Shown: positions 9,347-19,480, numbered from the stretch's first letter. The stretch: 64,000 nucleotides of DNA from Candidatus Gastranaerophilales bacterium (GCA_944322855.1 CALUQG010000007.1:1-64000); one strand, 5' to 3'. The notes: generated by a model from the sequence alone, not told the origin. Made by a program: numbers and translations.

Positions 9347-10468
9347 ATGAAAAAATTGAAACTATTCGCAACAATTGTTATTGCGTCAATGTCTTTGATG
9401 CTTTGCGGATGTGTAAACAAAAATGCAGTCGTAACAGTAAACGGTGATGCTATAACAAGATCGCAATACGAAAAAGCATTTGATGCAATAGCCAGCAATT
9501 CAATGTTTACACAGATGGGTATTGATTTGAAAAAAGACGAAAATAGTTTTCTTCATCTTATGCTCAAAGAAAGAGTCATAAATGAACTCGTTGTGAAAAA
9601 ACTTATTGATCAGGAAATAAACAAAAGACATATCAAAGTTTCAAAAGCAGATATGGATAAACAGCTGAAATCTATTATTGATAAAGTGGGTTCAAAAGAA
9701 AAATTTAATGCTCTTTTGAAAGAAAACGGTGTTACTACAGCACAGTTCAAAAAAGATTTGTCTGATGAAGTGAAAATTCAAAAACTTGTAGATTCGCTTT
9801 CAGTAGTTTCTATAAGCGATAAAGATGCAAAAAAATTCTACAATGAAAATCTTGATAAATTCAAAAATCCTGACAAAGTCAGAGCTTCACACATTCTTGT
9901 AAGTGCAAATCCTGAAGAACTGAAAGCAAAAATTGCTGAAACTCCCGAAGGCAAAAAAATGTCTGCAGCTGACCTTGACAAAGCTGTAAAAGAAGAAATG
10001 GCTCAAAAGAAAGCAAAAGCAGACAAACTTCTTGCTGAAGCAAAGAAAAATCAAAAAGAATTTGCAAAACTTGCCAAAGAAAACTCTGATGATACTGTAA
10101 GTGCTAAAATGGGCGGCGACCTTGGATTTTTTGCAAAAGAAGAAATGGTTGAACCTTTCTCAAAAGCAGCATTCTCTATGAAACCAAACACATTGAGCAA
10201 TGTAATCCAAACTCCGTACGGATATCACATTATTCTCGTTACTGACAGACAAAAAGCCGGTGTTGAACCGTTTGAAAAAGTTAAATCAGAAATCAAAGAA
10301 TTTTTGACAAATCAGGAAAAAGTTAAAGTTCTCCAGCAGTTTGTTGATACATTGAAAAACAACGCAAAAATTGAATACAATGACCCGAGTTTCAAACCGG
10401 AAACAATTCAAAAACTGTTGAAAGAACAAGCAAAAAATAATCCGGCATTAATGGAAAGCCAGAAATAA
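9347..10468 (+). CDS. SurA/PrsA-like peptidyl-prolyl isomerase lipoprotein
   Basis: 373 aa. The N-terminus is a lipoprotein signal (basic MKKLK, hydrophobic core, lipobox LCGC with Cys22). A SurA_N-like chaperone region (residues ~25-170) contains a single parvulin rotamase domain (from DKVRASHILV to TPYGYHIILV). An unusual Lys/Ala/Glu-rich helical insertion sits early in the rotamase domain. It probably assists folding of exported or outer-membrane proteins in the periplasm. SD AAGGAG precedes the ATG. It is followed 38 nt later by the heptose genes, so envelope functions cluster here. Confidence 0.9.
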   Translation: MKKLKLFATIVIASMSLMLCGCVNKNAVVTVNGDAITRSQYEKAFDAIASNSMFTQMGIDLKKDENSFLHLMLKERVINELVVKKLIDQEINKRHIKVSKADMDKQLKSIIDKVGSKEKFNALLKENGVTTAQFKKDLSDEVKIQKLVDSLSVVSISDKDAKKFYNENLDKFKNPDKVRASHILVSANPEELKAKIAETPEGKKMSAADLDKAVKEEMAQKKAKADKLLAEAKKNQKEFAKLAKENSDDTVSAKMGGDLGFFAKEEMVEPFSKAAFSMKPNTLSNVIQTPYGYHIILVTDRQKAGVEPFEKVKSEIKEFLTNQEKVKVLQQFVDTLKNNAKIEYNDPSFKPETIQKLLKEQAKNNPALMESQK

Positions 10469-10506
10469 ACATCGACAGACCTTAGATAGAAATAAAGGAA
10501 CCGTAT

Positions 10507-11523
10507 ATGGATAAAACTTTAAAGAACAAACTGTTAGAACTAATCAGCAAGTTCAATGAAGCAAAAATACTCGTTGTGGGCGATATTATTCTCGATGAAT
10601 ACCTCTGGGGATTGGCAAATCGTCTTTCTCCGGAAGCACCTGTACCTGTGCTTGAAGTAAAGAGAAAAACTTATCTTTTAGGCGGTGCGGCAAATGTTGC
10701 GAACAATATTGCCGCAATGGGGGCAAAATCCATAATATGCGGTGTAATCGGAGATGATTTGTACAGCAGTGTTGTTATGGATTTGTTGAAAAAAAACAAA
10801 GTCGATACAGAATTTGTTATCAAAGACAAAACCCGTCCGACAACGGTAAAAACAAGGTTAATTGCGCAGAATAACAAACATCTTGCACGTGTTGACAGCG
10901 AATCTCTTGATTTGATAAGTGCTGAAATTTCGAAAAAAATCTATGAAAATATAGAAAAAGTTATAGATGATGTTGATTTGATTATACTTTCAGACTATAT
11001 AATAAGCGTCTTTTCAGCAAAACTTATCAAAGAAATTGTGAAACTCGCAAACCGTCATGACAAAACTATACTGATGGATCCTAAAGGACAGGATTTTTCA
11101 AAATATGCAGGGGTTGATATACTCGTTCCAAATATGGAAGAAGCTCTCATTGCAACAAAATCTGACAGAACAAAACCTGTTAAAAAAATAGCGGAAGCTT
11201 TGAGAAAAATTGCTGACAAAGTTATTATCACAAGAAGCTCAGAAGGTGCATACTATTACGACGGAGCAGACGAAATAGAACTGGAAGCTTTTCCGACAGA
11301 AGTTGTTGATGCAACAGGTGCCGGCGGTTCTTTTGTTGCATTTTTGGGGCTGGGACTGGCCGGTTCAAATTTTGATTACAATGTTGCTCTGCCGTTGGCA
11401 AACTATGCTGCAGCTGCTGCTGTTAGAAAAGTCGGAACTTTTGCAATAAAACCGGTTCAATTGAAAGAAATAATCGATGTTGCTTATAACAATTCCGGCA
11501 AATTACCGGCAAAGAAACATTAA
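10507..11523 (+). CDS. rfaE1: D-glycero-beta-D-manno-heptose-7-phosphate kinase (RfaE1)
   Basis: 338 aa of the PfkB/ribokinase fold. It makes heptose 1,7-bisphosphate for ADP-heptose and LPS inner core. Seen: VVGDIILDEYLWG near the N-terminus, GGAANVANNIAAMG (about residue 58), and the catalytic anion-hole motif DATGAGGSF near residue 273 (the usual form is DTTGAGD; here the second D is replaced by GG). In many proteobacteria this is the first half of HldE; here the two halves are separate adjacent genes. SD AAAGGA. Confidence 0.93.
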   Translation: MDKTLKNKLLELISKFNEAKILVVGDIILDEYLWGLANRLSPEAPVPVLEVKRKTYLLGGAANVANNIAAMGAKSIICGVIGDDLYSSVVMDLLKKNKVDTEFVIKDKTRPTTVKTRLIAQNNKHLARVDSESLDLISAEISKKIYENIEKVIDDVDLIILSDYIISVFSAKLIKEIVKLANRHDKTILMDPKGQDFSKYAGVDILVPNMEEALIATKSDRTKPVKKIAEALRKIADKVIITRSSEGAYYYDGADEIELEAFPTEVVDATGAGGSFVAFLGLGLAGSNFDYNVALPLANYAAAAAVRKVGTFAIKPVQLKEIIDVAYNNSGKLPAKKH

Positions 11524-11535
11524 GAAAGAATAACT

Positions 11536-12015
11536 ATGGGACAGCTGATAAAAAGAGAAAATCTTCAAACACTTTTAAACAGACTCCGTTCTGAAGGGAA
11601 AACAATAGTTACAACAAACGGATGCTTTGATATTCTGCATGTCGGGCATGTAAGATATTTGCAAAAAACAAAAACCTTTGCGGATATAATGATAGTTTGT
11701 TTAAACTCAGATGTCTCTGTCAAAAAAATCAAAGGCCCGACAAGGCCGATAAACAACGAAAATGATCGTGCGGAAATTTTGTGTGCGCTTGAGTGTGTTG
11801 ATTATGTTGTGATGTTTGATGAATCTTCTCCGGAAAATCTGCTTTGTGAAATCAAACCCGATGTTCATACAAAAGGTGCTGATTATACTCTTGAAACTCT
11901 TCCGGAAGCAAAATCAATCATTGCAAATGGCGGCAGAGTCGAATTTATAAGTTTTGTTGAAGGTAAATCAACAACAAATGTTATCAAAAAAATAGAAGAA
12001 ACTGCAGGCTGCTGA
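11536..12015 (+). CDS. rfaE2: D-glycero-beta-D-manno-heptose 1-phosphate adenylyltransferase (RfaE2)
   Basis: 159 aa nucleotidyltransferase of the cytidylyltransferase-like fold, the second half of HldE in other bacteria. It transfers AMP from ATP to heptose 1-phosphate. Key motifs: TNGCFDILHVGH (HxGH, about residues 27-38) and the C-terminal GKSTTNVIKKI corresponding to the ISxTSI-like signature. It lies 12 nt after rfaE1 with SD-like AAGAAAG, so the two are co-transcribed. The intermediate phosphatase (GmhB) and isomerase (GmhA) are not in the window. Confidence 0.93.
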   Translation: MGQLIKRENLQTLLNRLRSEGKTIVTTNGCFDILHVGHVRYLQKTKTFADIMIVCLNSDVSVKKIKGPTRPINNENDRAEILCALECVDYVVMFDESSPENLLCEIKPDVHTKGADYTLETLPEAKSIIANGGRVEFISFVEGKSTTNVIKKIEETAGC

Positions 12016-12201
12016 TTGTTCAGATTTAATAATTATTAGGAATTAATATTTATTACAAAATGTAAAAAAGAATTTTATATTTTAAAACCTGTGGTAGACT
12101 AGATTGTAGGGATTTTGTAAAAATTTACTGCGTTTAGGGTAGCAAAAAATATTTTGACGAACCTTTAATATGTAGGAATTACATGCGATTCAAGGGAAAA
12201 A

Positions 12202-13338
12202 ATGGTTACTGTATCAACTTTAGTGAACAACAGTGTGAATAATCACATGTCTTACGGAGCCGCTGTCTCTGACAATAAAAAATCAAAAATTGATTTGAAT
12301 TTTCAGGCACATGACAGCAAAAAAACTAAAAATAAAGAAGGCCGGCCGAAAGCAGATTGTCTTGTTGAAAACACATTTGTCAACAAGATGAAAATCAACT
12401 GGGACAAAACTACGGCCATACCATTTGTGCATTTCCCGAGAGGATTGGGCGGAGCACCTGATTATACATTTTTTGAATTTTTACAAACAGCCAAATTCCC
12501 TTATTATGTCGGCGGCCCTATACTTGCTGCACTTTTCTATGCCGGTGTAAAGAAAGACAATATGATTGCCGGAAATGCAGCCAAAAATGTTGCAAAACAT
12601 ATGGCTCTGGGAGTCGGACTTTATTATCTTGGTGCTGCTGTTGCTAAATCTATAATCTCAAACACTGTTAAAGCTGCAAGAGGTATTGATCTTAACCAGC
12701 CTTATGTAAGAGTTATTCCTACTTCAACAAACCAGACAGGTGTTTTCAAAAAAGATATCGAATATCACAAACTTTTTGAAAGCGTTGATTTTACATACTG
12801 GCCGCTTTTATACAAAAAAGGAAACACTCCGAAAGAAATAAACGAAAACTACGCTAAAATCGCAAAAAAATACGGCATTGATGAAGATGCCAATGATGTT
12901 GATTCAACAGTAAAACCGTTAATCAAAAAAACGGTGGTAATGGCAAGAGCCTGGCAATATGCTCTGACTGCATTTTATGTCACACTCGGTATAGGTATGG
13001 CAAACCAGCCGGCATGGGAAAAAAGCTCTCCTGACGGATTTAAAAAGACCGTAACAGAAGGTATCTTTGGTAAAAATGTAAGATTTATGGATCGCCTGCA
13101 TAATACAAAGGTAATGCTTTATAACTATATGATTAAACCTTTTGGCAAAAGTTTTGTTGAATTCTGGAAGGGGCATAGTAAAGCATCGTCAATAGCAGGA
13201 AAATCTGTTATTTTGTCTTCTGCAGCTGCTACCCTTACTGCTTTAGGTTTGCTGCTTGGCAGTACAAGCGGACGCCGTCACAAGATAGAAAACTCCGGGA
13301 CTAACAAAATAAAGGGCGAGGTAAAGAAAAATGGCTAG
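12202..13338 (+). CDS. unrecognised membrane protein, first gene of the GH13 operon
   Basis: 378 aa with no family that I recognise. Residues ~1-60 are polar and low in complexity and carry LNFQAHDSK near residue 30. Hydrophobic segments lie near residues 110-130, 143-165, 250-270 and 325-350. The tail is basic. The segment around VKAARGIDLNQPYV and the later stretch KKYGIDED...W.YALTAFYV resemble the matching region of the next protein (IKAKTGVDINQKYI; DKLGIPKN...WMLTAGVMTP), suggesting an ancient duplication. SD AAGGGA precedes the ATG. It overlaps the next gene by 8 nt. Confidence 0.8.
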   Translation: MVTVSTLVNNSVNNHMSYGAAVSDNKKSKIDLNFQAHDSKKTKNKEGRPKADCLVENTFVNKMKINWDKTTAIPFVHFPRGLGGAPDYTFFEFLQTAKFPYYVGGPILAALFYAGVKKDNMIAGNAAKNVAKHMALGVGLYYLGAAVAKSIISNTVKAARGIDLNQPYVRVIPTSTNQTGVFKKDIEYHKLFESVDFTYWPLLYKKGNTPKEINENYAKIAKKYGIDEDANDVDSTVKPLIKKTVVMARAWQYALTAFYVTLGIGMANQPAWEKSSPDGFKKTVTEGIFGKNVRFMDRLHNTKVMLYNYMIKPFGKSFVEFWKGHSKASSIAGKSVILSSAAATLTALGLLLGSTSGRRHKIENSGTNKIKGEVKKNG

Positions 13339-16300
13339 TTTAATTAATTCAATACCCGTCCAAAAACCTCAAACACAGGGAACAGTTAGACCTGCTCAAC
13401 CTAATCATCTTTCCAATCTGCCTACAGCGGCAGTCAGCAATCCTTTCCCTCAGGTTCAAACATATTCATATCTTCCGGCAAAACCTCTTAGCCCCGGAAA
13501 TACAAGACCCAAAGGAGTTCGTCCTCATAAAGCAAGCGGTCATATTGTAAAAGAAAATATTTTTGAATCTGCTGCAAGCACAGTGAAATCTTATGCAAAC
13601 TATGCAAAATATTTTTATAATGCAGCTTTTAAAGGTGAAGGAACAGATTATTCTGTCGGAAAAATCAATGATCTTGCAATCAGAACAGGTTCTTTAGGAA
13701 TTGCTGCAGTTCTTGCTTCATCAAAATTTTTCCCGTTCGCAAAAGGAATGGAATTTATAGGGCTTGGTACATGGTTTGCTTCAATGGCTGTCTGGCCGCA
13801 GATTATAGGTGCTGCTATAAAAGCAAAAACAGGTGTTGATATAAATCAGAAATATATTGATTCATACGGAAGAAGAAAATTCGTTTACGAAGACAACCTG
13901 TATCGTCCTATGGATTTGTTCAGGCACGTAGATGAAAAAGGCAGACCCCTTTCTGAAGAAGAATACTATCAAAAATATAAAGATGATTATGCTTATCTTA
14001 GTGCAACTGCTGACAAATTAGGCATACCAAAGAATATTCATAACAGAAACGAAGCTGCAATGAACAAAATGGGACAGATCGCTGTTCAGGGTAAAACTAT
14101 ATGGATGCTCACAGCCGGTGTGATGACTCCTGTTATCTCTTCAATTGTTGCAGATGCTCTTCAAACTCCTCTTAAAAACGGTATTGAAAAACACAGATAT
14201 AACAAAGAATTAAAAGAACTTGAAAAAATTGATGACGCTCTCTATGAGCTCGCTGATCTTCAAAGCCCGTTTGATTCAAGAAAAATAGAAACTAACATTG
14301 ATACTGTAATTGAAAAACTCGGAATAAAAATTCCTCAATTACCGGAACAGGAATTGAATTCTCTTATTATCAAAGACTGTGAACTTACAAAATCTGAATT
14401 TGACAGACTTAAGAAAATTTCAGAAGAAAATCTTGCAGGAACACAGCTTAAAACTGCTCTTGATAACGCATTGAACAATGCTGTAATAAACGGTGAAAAG
14501 GTAACACTGCCAAAAGCCAATATGCCGGAAGTTTTGACAGCAATGCAGTCGCTGAATGGTTCGAATGTATCCGGTCAGATTAAAGACGAACTTGAACACA
14601 ACCTTACACGTGCTCAAAAACTGGATAAAAAAGAATTTGAAAGATTGCAGAAGTTTATCGATGACAGATATGCCGGCACAGGCTTTAAAGATGCTTTTGA
14701 CAGACTTGTTAAATACGAAATGCGTTATACCGAACCTCATATTACACTTTCTGACAATTTGAGAGACGGACTTTCACAAACTGTTAAGAAAGCAATAAAA
14801 GAAGCTGTTGCTAATATGGATCCGGAATTTGCCGCAACTCTTCCGGATGCTGTTACAAACTATCAGGGTGTAACCCAGGAAGAATTTTCTAAAATAATTA
14901 GCCGTTCATTTAACGACGGAGCTAAAGAAATGAATTTGATTGCTAATAATTCGTTTGAAAATATTGCAAAACGTGTTATTGCAGAAAGATTTGCCAATAT
15001 CAATCTTGATGAAGATGCTGTTGATATGATAGCAGAGTCTATAAACAAACATATCAAGAAGTTTATGAACTCTCAAAGACATTTCATCATTCCTCAGCAA
15101 AGAATGAAGGATTTATTCAGATTTATTGAAGCTAACAAGGAAATTATATCCAGAATTGAAAAATTTGAAGCTGCTTCGATAATGAATATTTCTGAATCAA
15201 TAACAGCAAACAACTGGAATAAAATTCCTCAGGAATATCTTAAACTCTTGAAATTTACAAATGAAGAAATTGCACAAATTGCTGCACTTGATTCTTCAAG
15301 CGCAAGCAGAGTAATTTCTCAAAAATATGAGCAAATAGCCGCTGATCCGAAACAATATGAAGAAGTTATCAAAAAAATGACAAAATATGCTCAAAAGGCT
15401 ATTGAAAAAGAAGCCAAAGCTGCTGAAAAATTAATCGGTACAGCAGAAACTTCTGCTACTTTGTCAAACTTAAAAGATCTTATGTCGGCTGTCGGCGGTT
15501 CGAACTTTGGTGATAACATCGGTAATCCTGTTTCAGAATTTTACAGAACAACAATATTTGATGTTCAAAACAAACTCAGAAATACAATAGACTCTCTTGT
15601 CAGACCGATAAAAGGTCTTGATACCTTTAGGAACATTGACAAAATTGTCAAAGATATTCTCGGCTACACAGCTCAGGAATATTCTGACAGAGTTTACGGA
15701 CACATTGACAGAAATATTAAACTCAATCCTAACTATCACATGTTTGAAGGTTTAAGCTATGAACAGGCTACAGAGTCTCTCAAAGCTTATATAAAAGATA
15801 TTGTTCTTGACAAAAATGACATAAATAACTGGACAACAAAATTTGAACATAACATTCCGGGTGTAAAAAGAGGTTTAAAATATTCTCTTGAAATAGTCAA
15901 AAAAATTGCTGATGCTGTAAACGGTGATATGAGTGCGGAAACAGAAGAAATTATCAAAAATGCTTTCTTGAAAAATGCTCAAGAATCAATTGAAAATATA
16001 AACAGTGAAGCAGATTTTGCAAAAAGAGCACTTGGTGAAGAATTTGCAAAACTCTGTAATCAAAACAATGCTATAATGCGCTTCCGCTATCTTGCACTGG
16101 AAAACAAGCTTACAAGAGATTTTCTCAAAGACGAAAGACCAAATTACATGAGAGATTATACTCCTGCGGCAAAAATAATTGATGAAATTTGTACAGGCAA
16201 TAATAAGAATTTACATGTTTTAGAAGCATTGTTAAACGAAAGAAAAACTGAAATACCTCTTGACGGAATAGCAGTGGTCAAAAAAATAATCCAAAAAGGT

Positions 16301-16597
16301 AAAGGTATGGATGTTGATTTAACTCTTAAAGAAATTGAAAGTGCAAAAACGTGGTATTTGAATTTTGCTACATCAAACAAAGCAATTTCTGAAATGTCAG
16401 GAAAAAATGTAACTGAATTCTTCAAAAATGCAGCGGAAAATGTACGTTCAAGAAACAAATGGTCAAAACTTGCATATGGCTTACTGGCAGGAACAACAGC
16501 TCTCACAGCACTGGCAGTAGCACTTGTCGGGAAAAAGAATTATTTCAACAAAGATATATATGAATACAAAAATCCGCAGCAAGGAGCCGGACAATAA
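13331..16597 (+). CDS. unrecognised 1088-aa protein with N-terminal membrane domain
   Basis: No known family recognised. Residues ~1-75 are Pro/Gln/Thr-rich. Residues ~80-300 form a membrane domain with hydrophobic segments near 115-135, 140-165 and 255-280 that resembles the preceding protein. Residues ~300-1045 are polar and almost entirely helical, with recurring short units built around xxLDKKEFERLQKFI and LTKSEFDRLKKIS. The C-terminus has one more membrane segment (LAYGLLAGTTALTALAVALVG). The start overlaps the previous gene by 8 nt and its stop overlaps the next start (TAATG), so the three products are likely made in fixed ratio. Confidence 0.82.
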   Translation: MASLINSIPVQKPQTQGTVRPAQPNHLSNLPTAAVSNPFPQVQTYSYLPAKPLSPGNTRPKGVRPHKASGHIVKENIFESAASTVKSYANYAKYFYNAAFKGEGTDYSVGKINDLAIRTGSLGIAAVLASSKFFPFAKGMEFIGLGTWFASMAVWPQIIGAAIKAKTGVDINQKYIDSYGRRKFVYEDNLYRPMDLFRHVDEKGRPLSEEEYYQKYKDDYAYLSATADKLGIPKNIHNRNEAAMNKMGQIAVQGKTIWMLTAGVMTPVISSIVADALQTPLKNGIEKHRYNKELKELEKIDDALYELADLQSPFDSRKIETNIDTVIEKLGIKIPQLPEQELNSLIIKDCELTKSEFDRLKKISEENLAGTQLKTALDNALNNAVINGEKVTLPKANMPEVLTAMQSLNGSNVSGQIKDELEHNLTRAQKLDKKEFERLQKFIDDRYAGTGFKDAFDRLVKYEMRYTEPHITLSDNLRDGLSQTVKKAIKEAVANMDPEFAATLPDAVTNYQGVTQEEFSKIISRSFNDGAKEMNLIANNSFENIAKRVIAERFANINLDEDAVDMIAESINKHIKKFMNSQRHFIIPQQRMKDLFRFIEANKEIISRIEKFEAASIMNISESITANNWNKIPQEYLKLLKFTNEEIAQIAALDSSSASRVISQKYEQIAADPKQYEEVIKKMTKYAQKAIEKEAKAAEKLIGTAETSATLSNLKDLMSAVGGSNFGDNIGNPVSEFYRTTIFDVQNKLRNTIDSLVRPIKGLDTFRNIDKIVKDILGYTAQEYSDRVYGHIDRNIKLNPNYHMFEGLSYEQATESLKAYIKDIVLDKNDINNWTTKFEHNIPGVKRGLKYSLEIVKKIADAVNGDMSAETEEIIKNAFLKNAQESIENINSEADFAKRALGEEFAKLCNQNNAIMRFRYLALENKLTRDFLKDERPNYMRDYTPAAKIIDEICTGNNKNLHVLEALLNERKTEIPLDGIAVVKKIIQKGKGMDVDLTLKEIESAKTWYLNFATSNKAISEMSGKNVTEFFKNAAENVRSRNKWSKLAYGLLAGTTALTALAVALVGKKNYFNKDIYEYKNPQQGAGQ

Positions 16598-18648
16598 TGA
16601 TAGTAAACAAAATAACAAACTATACTTCAGCTCTACAGCCTAATTTTAAAGCGTCATTGCTTGCTCAAATGACACAGAACTATCATTCTGCTCAAATTCA
16701 ACAGCAAGATGCACCTGTTGTGCAAACTTTGATTTTCAATTCGGCTGATGTGCCGGTGAGTACTCCTGCTGCACAAAAATACAATACAATGTACGGCCCT
16801 TCAAGCCTTTTGACAGCTTTAATGAATAAAACACAGGCAACAATGGCAGTAAATTCTGCTGTTGCTTCAGAAACCTCAGCAGCGGCAAAGATAGAAGCTT
16901 CACAAACAGAACCGTTAACAAATTACAAAAACAATCTCCGTTCTATGTTCCAGAACAATCAAGCTGTTATCTATGCAATGATTCCAAGAACTTTTAATGC
17001 AAAAGATACGGACGGAAACGGACTAATTGAAGGCAATGAAGAACCCGGTTATTTTACGAATATGGTAGACCGTCTCGATGAACTCAAAACATACGGAATA
17101 AACACTCTTCACTGGCTTCCGATAAATCCTCCAGGGAAAATTGCGGCAAAAGGCAGTGCAGGTTCTGTTTATGCACCGTTAGATTATCTTTCAATAGATC
17201 CGAAACTGGATGATCCCAAAAATCCAAAATCAGTATACGAAGAAGCAAAAGACGCTATCAGAGAGTGCCATAAGAGAAATATAAAAGTTATGGTTGATTT
17301 GCCAAGCTGTATGTCAGTTGATCTTTATGACGCAAGACCTGATTTGAGAGCAACAGATGCACAGGGCAACCCAAAAACTCCTGAAGGATGGGAAGACATC
17401 AGAATGTTTAACCCATGGCAGGATGCTGATAAGAGAATTTTAAATCCTGCATTGATTGATTATCACAAAAAATTTATAGATATGTGCATTGATCTTGGTA
17501 TTGACGGTATAAGAGCCGATGTAGGCAGAGCAAAACCTCCGGAATTCTGGGATATAATTACATCATATGCAAGAAGCAAAGACCCTGAATTCGGTTTCCT
17601 TGCAGAATGTTATACATACGAAGACGCATCTCCAATGAAAAACATGCCGGCAGACCGTCCTGAAGAAGCTCTGGATGCGGGATTTGACACATATTACGGC
17701 CAGTACCATATTTTCAATATCTGGAAAGCAAAAGATTTTCATCAATTTGTAAAAGATAATTTGCAAATGTCATATAATCACAACAAAGGAAAATCATTAA
17801 TCGGTTCATTTGCCACACACGATGACAAAAGTCCTATGTCAAACGGTGGGCCTGATTACTGTATGATGACAAATGTAGTTCAAGCTACATTGCCGATGAC
17901 TAATCCATATATTGTTACCGGATATGAGTCTGGTGACAGATATCTTTATCCTTATGACAAAAAATTTGTAGACAAAACATTTAAACAGATGCTGGAAAAT
18001 CCTGTATACAAAGATACTGTTGACTCTTTGCTTCATACAAGCAAATTTGAATACAGAGAAAATTTAAGAAAGCTTATCTCCGGTAATGATGCTAACAAAA
18101 AAATTGCGCAGTTAGCCAAAGACCCTCAGTATAAAGGTATTATAGATTTTCTTGATCATTTTTCACTTACAAAAGACAATATCAGACATTATGTTCATAC
18201 TGAATTTGTAGATATCTTTAATGAATCAAGAAAACCTGGAGGAGAAAATCCAGAAATCGGACAACACTTCGGCTATTTGATGAATGTTGTAAGACCCAAA
18301 TACGGTGAATTGATTACAAAGGGAAGTTATATAGAACTTCCAGTCAAAGGCAACAGCCGTGATGAGGTTATTGCTTATGCACGACACAAAGATGGAAAAA
18401 CCCTTGTTGTTATTGTTAACCATGATGTAAACTCAAGACAAAAAGTTACTGTAAAAGTTCCAAGCCTTAAAGAAACACAGCAGCTTGTTGATATTGCACC
18501 AAAATATGGAACGGGAAGCAATTGGAAAGCAAAAGATAACGCAATAGAAATTGATTTAGGCCCGGCACAGGCTCATATCTTTGAAGTGGATACACCTAAT
18601 ATTGAGCAATATTTTAAACCGGAAGAAGTTTATAAACAAAATTTATGA
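16597..18648 (+). CDS. GH13 alpha-amylase family glycosidase
   Basis: 683 aa. A ~120-residue low-complexity N-terminus (with PNFKASL near residue 14) precedes a (beta/alpha)8 barrel. GH13 conserved regions are visible: II as GIRADVGRA with nucleophile Asp308, III as FLAECY with acid/base Glu337, IV as FATHDD with His408-Asp409, and region I degenerate (VMVDLPSCMSVD). A beta-sandwich domain C closes the protein (VIAYARHKDGKTLVVIVNHD). DTDGNGLIEG near residue 130 looks like a calcium loop. No signal peptide is obvious, so it may act in the cytoplasm on alpha-glucan; specificity is not predictable by eye. Translationally coupled to the 1088-aa gene. Confidence 0.88.
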   Translation: MIVNKITNYTSALQPNFKASLLAQMTQNYHSAQIQQQDAPVVQTLIFNSADVPVSTPAAQKYNTMYGPSSLLTALMNKTQATMAVNSAVASETSAAAKIEASQTEPLTNYKNNLRSMFQNNQAVIYAMIPRTFNAKDTDGNGLIEGNEEPGYFTNMVDRLDELKTYGINTLHWLPINPPGKIAAKGSAGSVYAPLDYLSIDPKLDDPKNPKSVYEEAKDAIRECHKRNIKVMVDLPSCMSVDLYDARPDLRATDAQGNPKTPEGWEDIRMFNPWQDADKRILNPALIDYHKKFIDMCIDLGIDGIRADVGRAKPPEFWDIITSYARSKDPEFGFLAECYTYEDASPMKNMPADRPEEALDAGFDTYYGQYHIFNIWKAKDFHQFVKDNLQMSYNHNKGKSLIGSFATHDDKSPMSNGGPDYCMMTNVVQATLPMTNPYIVTGYESGDRYLYPYDKKFVDKTFKQMLENPVYKDTVDSLLHTSKFEYRENLRKLISGNDANKKIAQLAKDPQYKGIIDFLDHFSLTKDNIRHYVHTEFVDIFNESRKPGGENPEIGQHFGYLMNVVRPKYGELITKGSYIELPVKGNSRDEVIAYARHKDGKTLVVIVNHDVNSRQKVTVKVPSLKETQQLVDIAPKYGTGSNWKAKDNAIEIDLGPAQAHIFEVDTPNIEQYFKPEEVYKQNL

Positions 18649-18850
18649 TAGATACAATTTTGTCATTCGATTAAGAAATTTCAAATTTCTTTTAGGTTTG
18701 GACAAGGTGTTATTAATTTTTTAGCAGCTTATTTAACAAAAATTTAGTAAATTTTTTTCAAGAAATTCATAAAAGATAATTGAAAAAAACATATTCATTG
18801 CGAATGAGATAGTAAGTATTGTCAACCCGTTCCAGCCAAAAACATGCGCC

Positions 18851-18909
18851 CTGTCATCCTGAAGCGTGATTTTTGAAATTAATGCTTTAGTCCGGTGTGT
18901 TCAGGATCT
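18851..18909 (+). repeat. family A repeat, copy 1
   Basis: Begins CTGTCATCCTGAAGCGTGAT and ends GTTCAGGATCTT. The ends TCCTGAA and TTCAGGA are inverted, so each copy can fold into a long imperfect hairpin. The other two copies are in the opposite orientation at 19541-19598 and 19697-19755. Confidence 0.85.
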
Positions 18910-18972
18910 TAGGATTTTGTGTGAATACAATTATTTTTTTGTTTTTATTTTCCACCCATTCTTTACTAAGAA

Positions 18973-19009
18973 CTCTGTTCAAAACGATTGAGTATCGTTT
19001 TGAATAGAG
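18973..19009. repeat. hairpin, 16-bp stem with one mismatch
   Basis: CTCTGTTCAAAACGAT and ATCGTTTTGAATAGAG pair over 16 positions with a single mismatch and a 5-nt loop. No T tract follows on either strand, so it is not a standard terminator. Confidence 0.75.
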
Positions 19010-19326
19010 GCAGGCTAAGTCAAAAGCGTAGCTTTTGCGTGCCGTATAGTAATTGTGGAGCCCAAGTTCACTATTAAAAGATTTCTGTAATTCACTACGC
19101 AAAGGTCGGATTTTTAAAAAGATATCAACAGTATTTAACCAAGGTCACAACGGCAAAGCCGTATCACCTCTTCGAGGTTTAGTTATTCTTTTCTCTGTAA
19201 GTCGGGAACGAAATTACTGACGTCGGTTAGGCATACCTTGCCCAACAGCATTGATAAATATAAAATTTATTTTCAACCGCAAGGGGTTCGGGGACGGCAC
19301 GTCCCTGATGGCGTAGTCTATGGGTT

Positions 19327-19402
19327 AGAGCTTTTTAGCATTTGAAGAAAATTTACTCAGTCCTGTGCTGAGAAATTTTCGCACAAAGGCTCTAAAAGCT
19401 CT
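19327..19402. repeat. nested hairpin in the repeat mosaic
   Basis: Outer arms AGAGCTTTTTAG (19327-19338) and CTAAAAGCTCT (19392-19402) pair with one bulge. Inner arms GAAAATTTACTCAG (19347-19360) and CTGAGAAATTTTC (19368-19380) pair with one bulged base. The two-level fold is unlike a terminator and fits a REP- or MITE-like palindromic unit. Confidence 0.6.
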
Positions 19403-19431
19403 TTTGATAAAGCGCCGGTTTCTCTTTTTTG

Positions 19432-19480
19432 TGATACTTTTTTCTCTTTGCCTGCAAGACACAAAGAGAAAAAAGTATCA
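19432..19480. repeat. perfect 19-bp inverted repeat
   Basis: TGATACTTTTTTCTCTTTG (19432-19450) and its exact complement at 19462-19480 flank an 11-nt loop CCTGCAAGACA. The stem itself is A/T-rich, with pyrimidines on one arm. Its perfection suggests recent spread or a conserved function. Confidence 0.85.

Noticed and set aside
18887-19102. 71-residue minus-strand frame in the repeat mosaic
   Set aside because: It crosses the 16-bp hairpin and part of family A; composition follows the palindromes and no start signal is seen.
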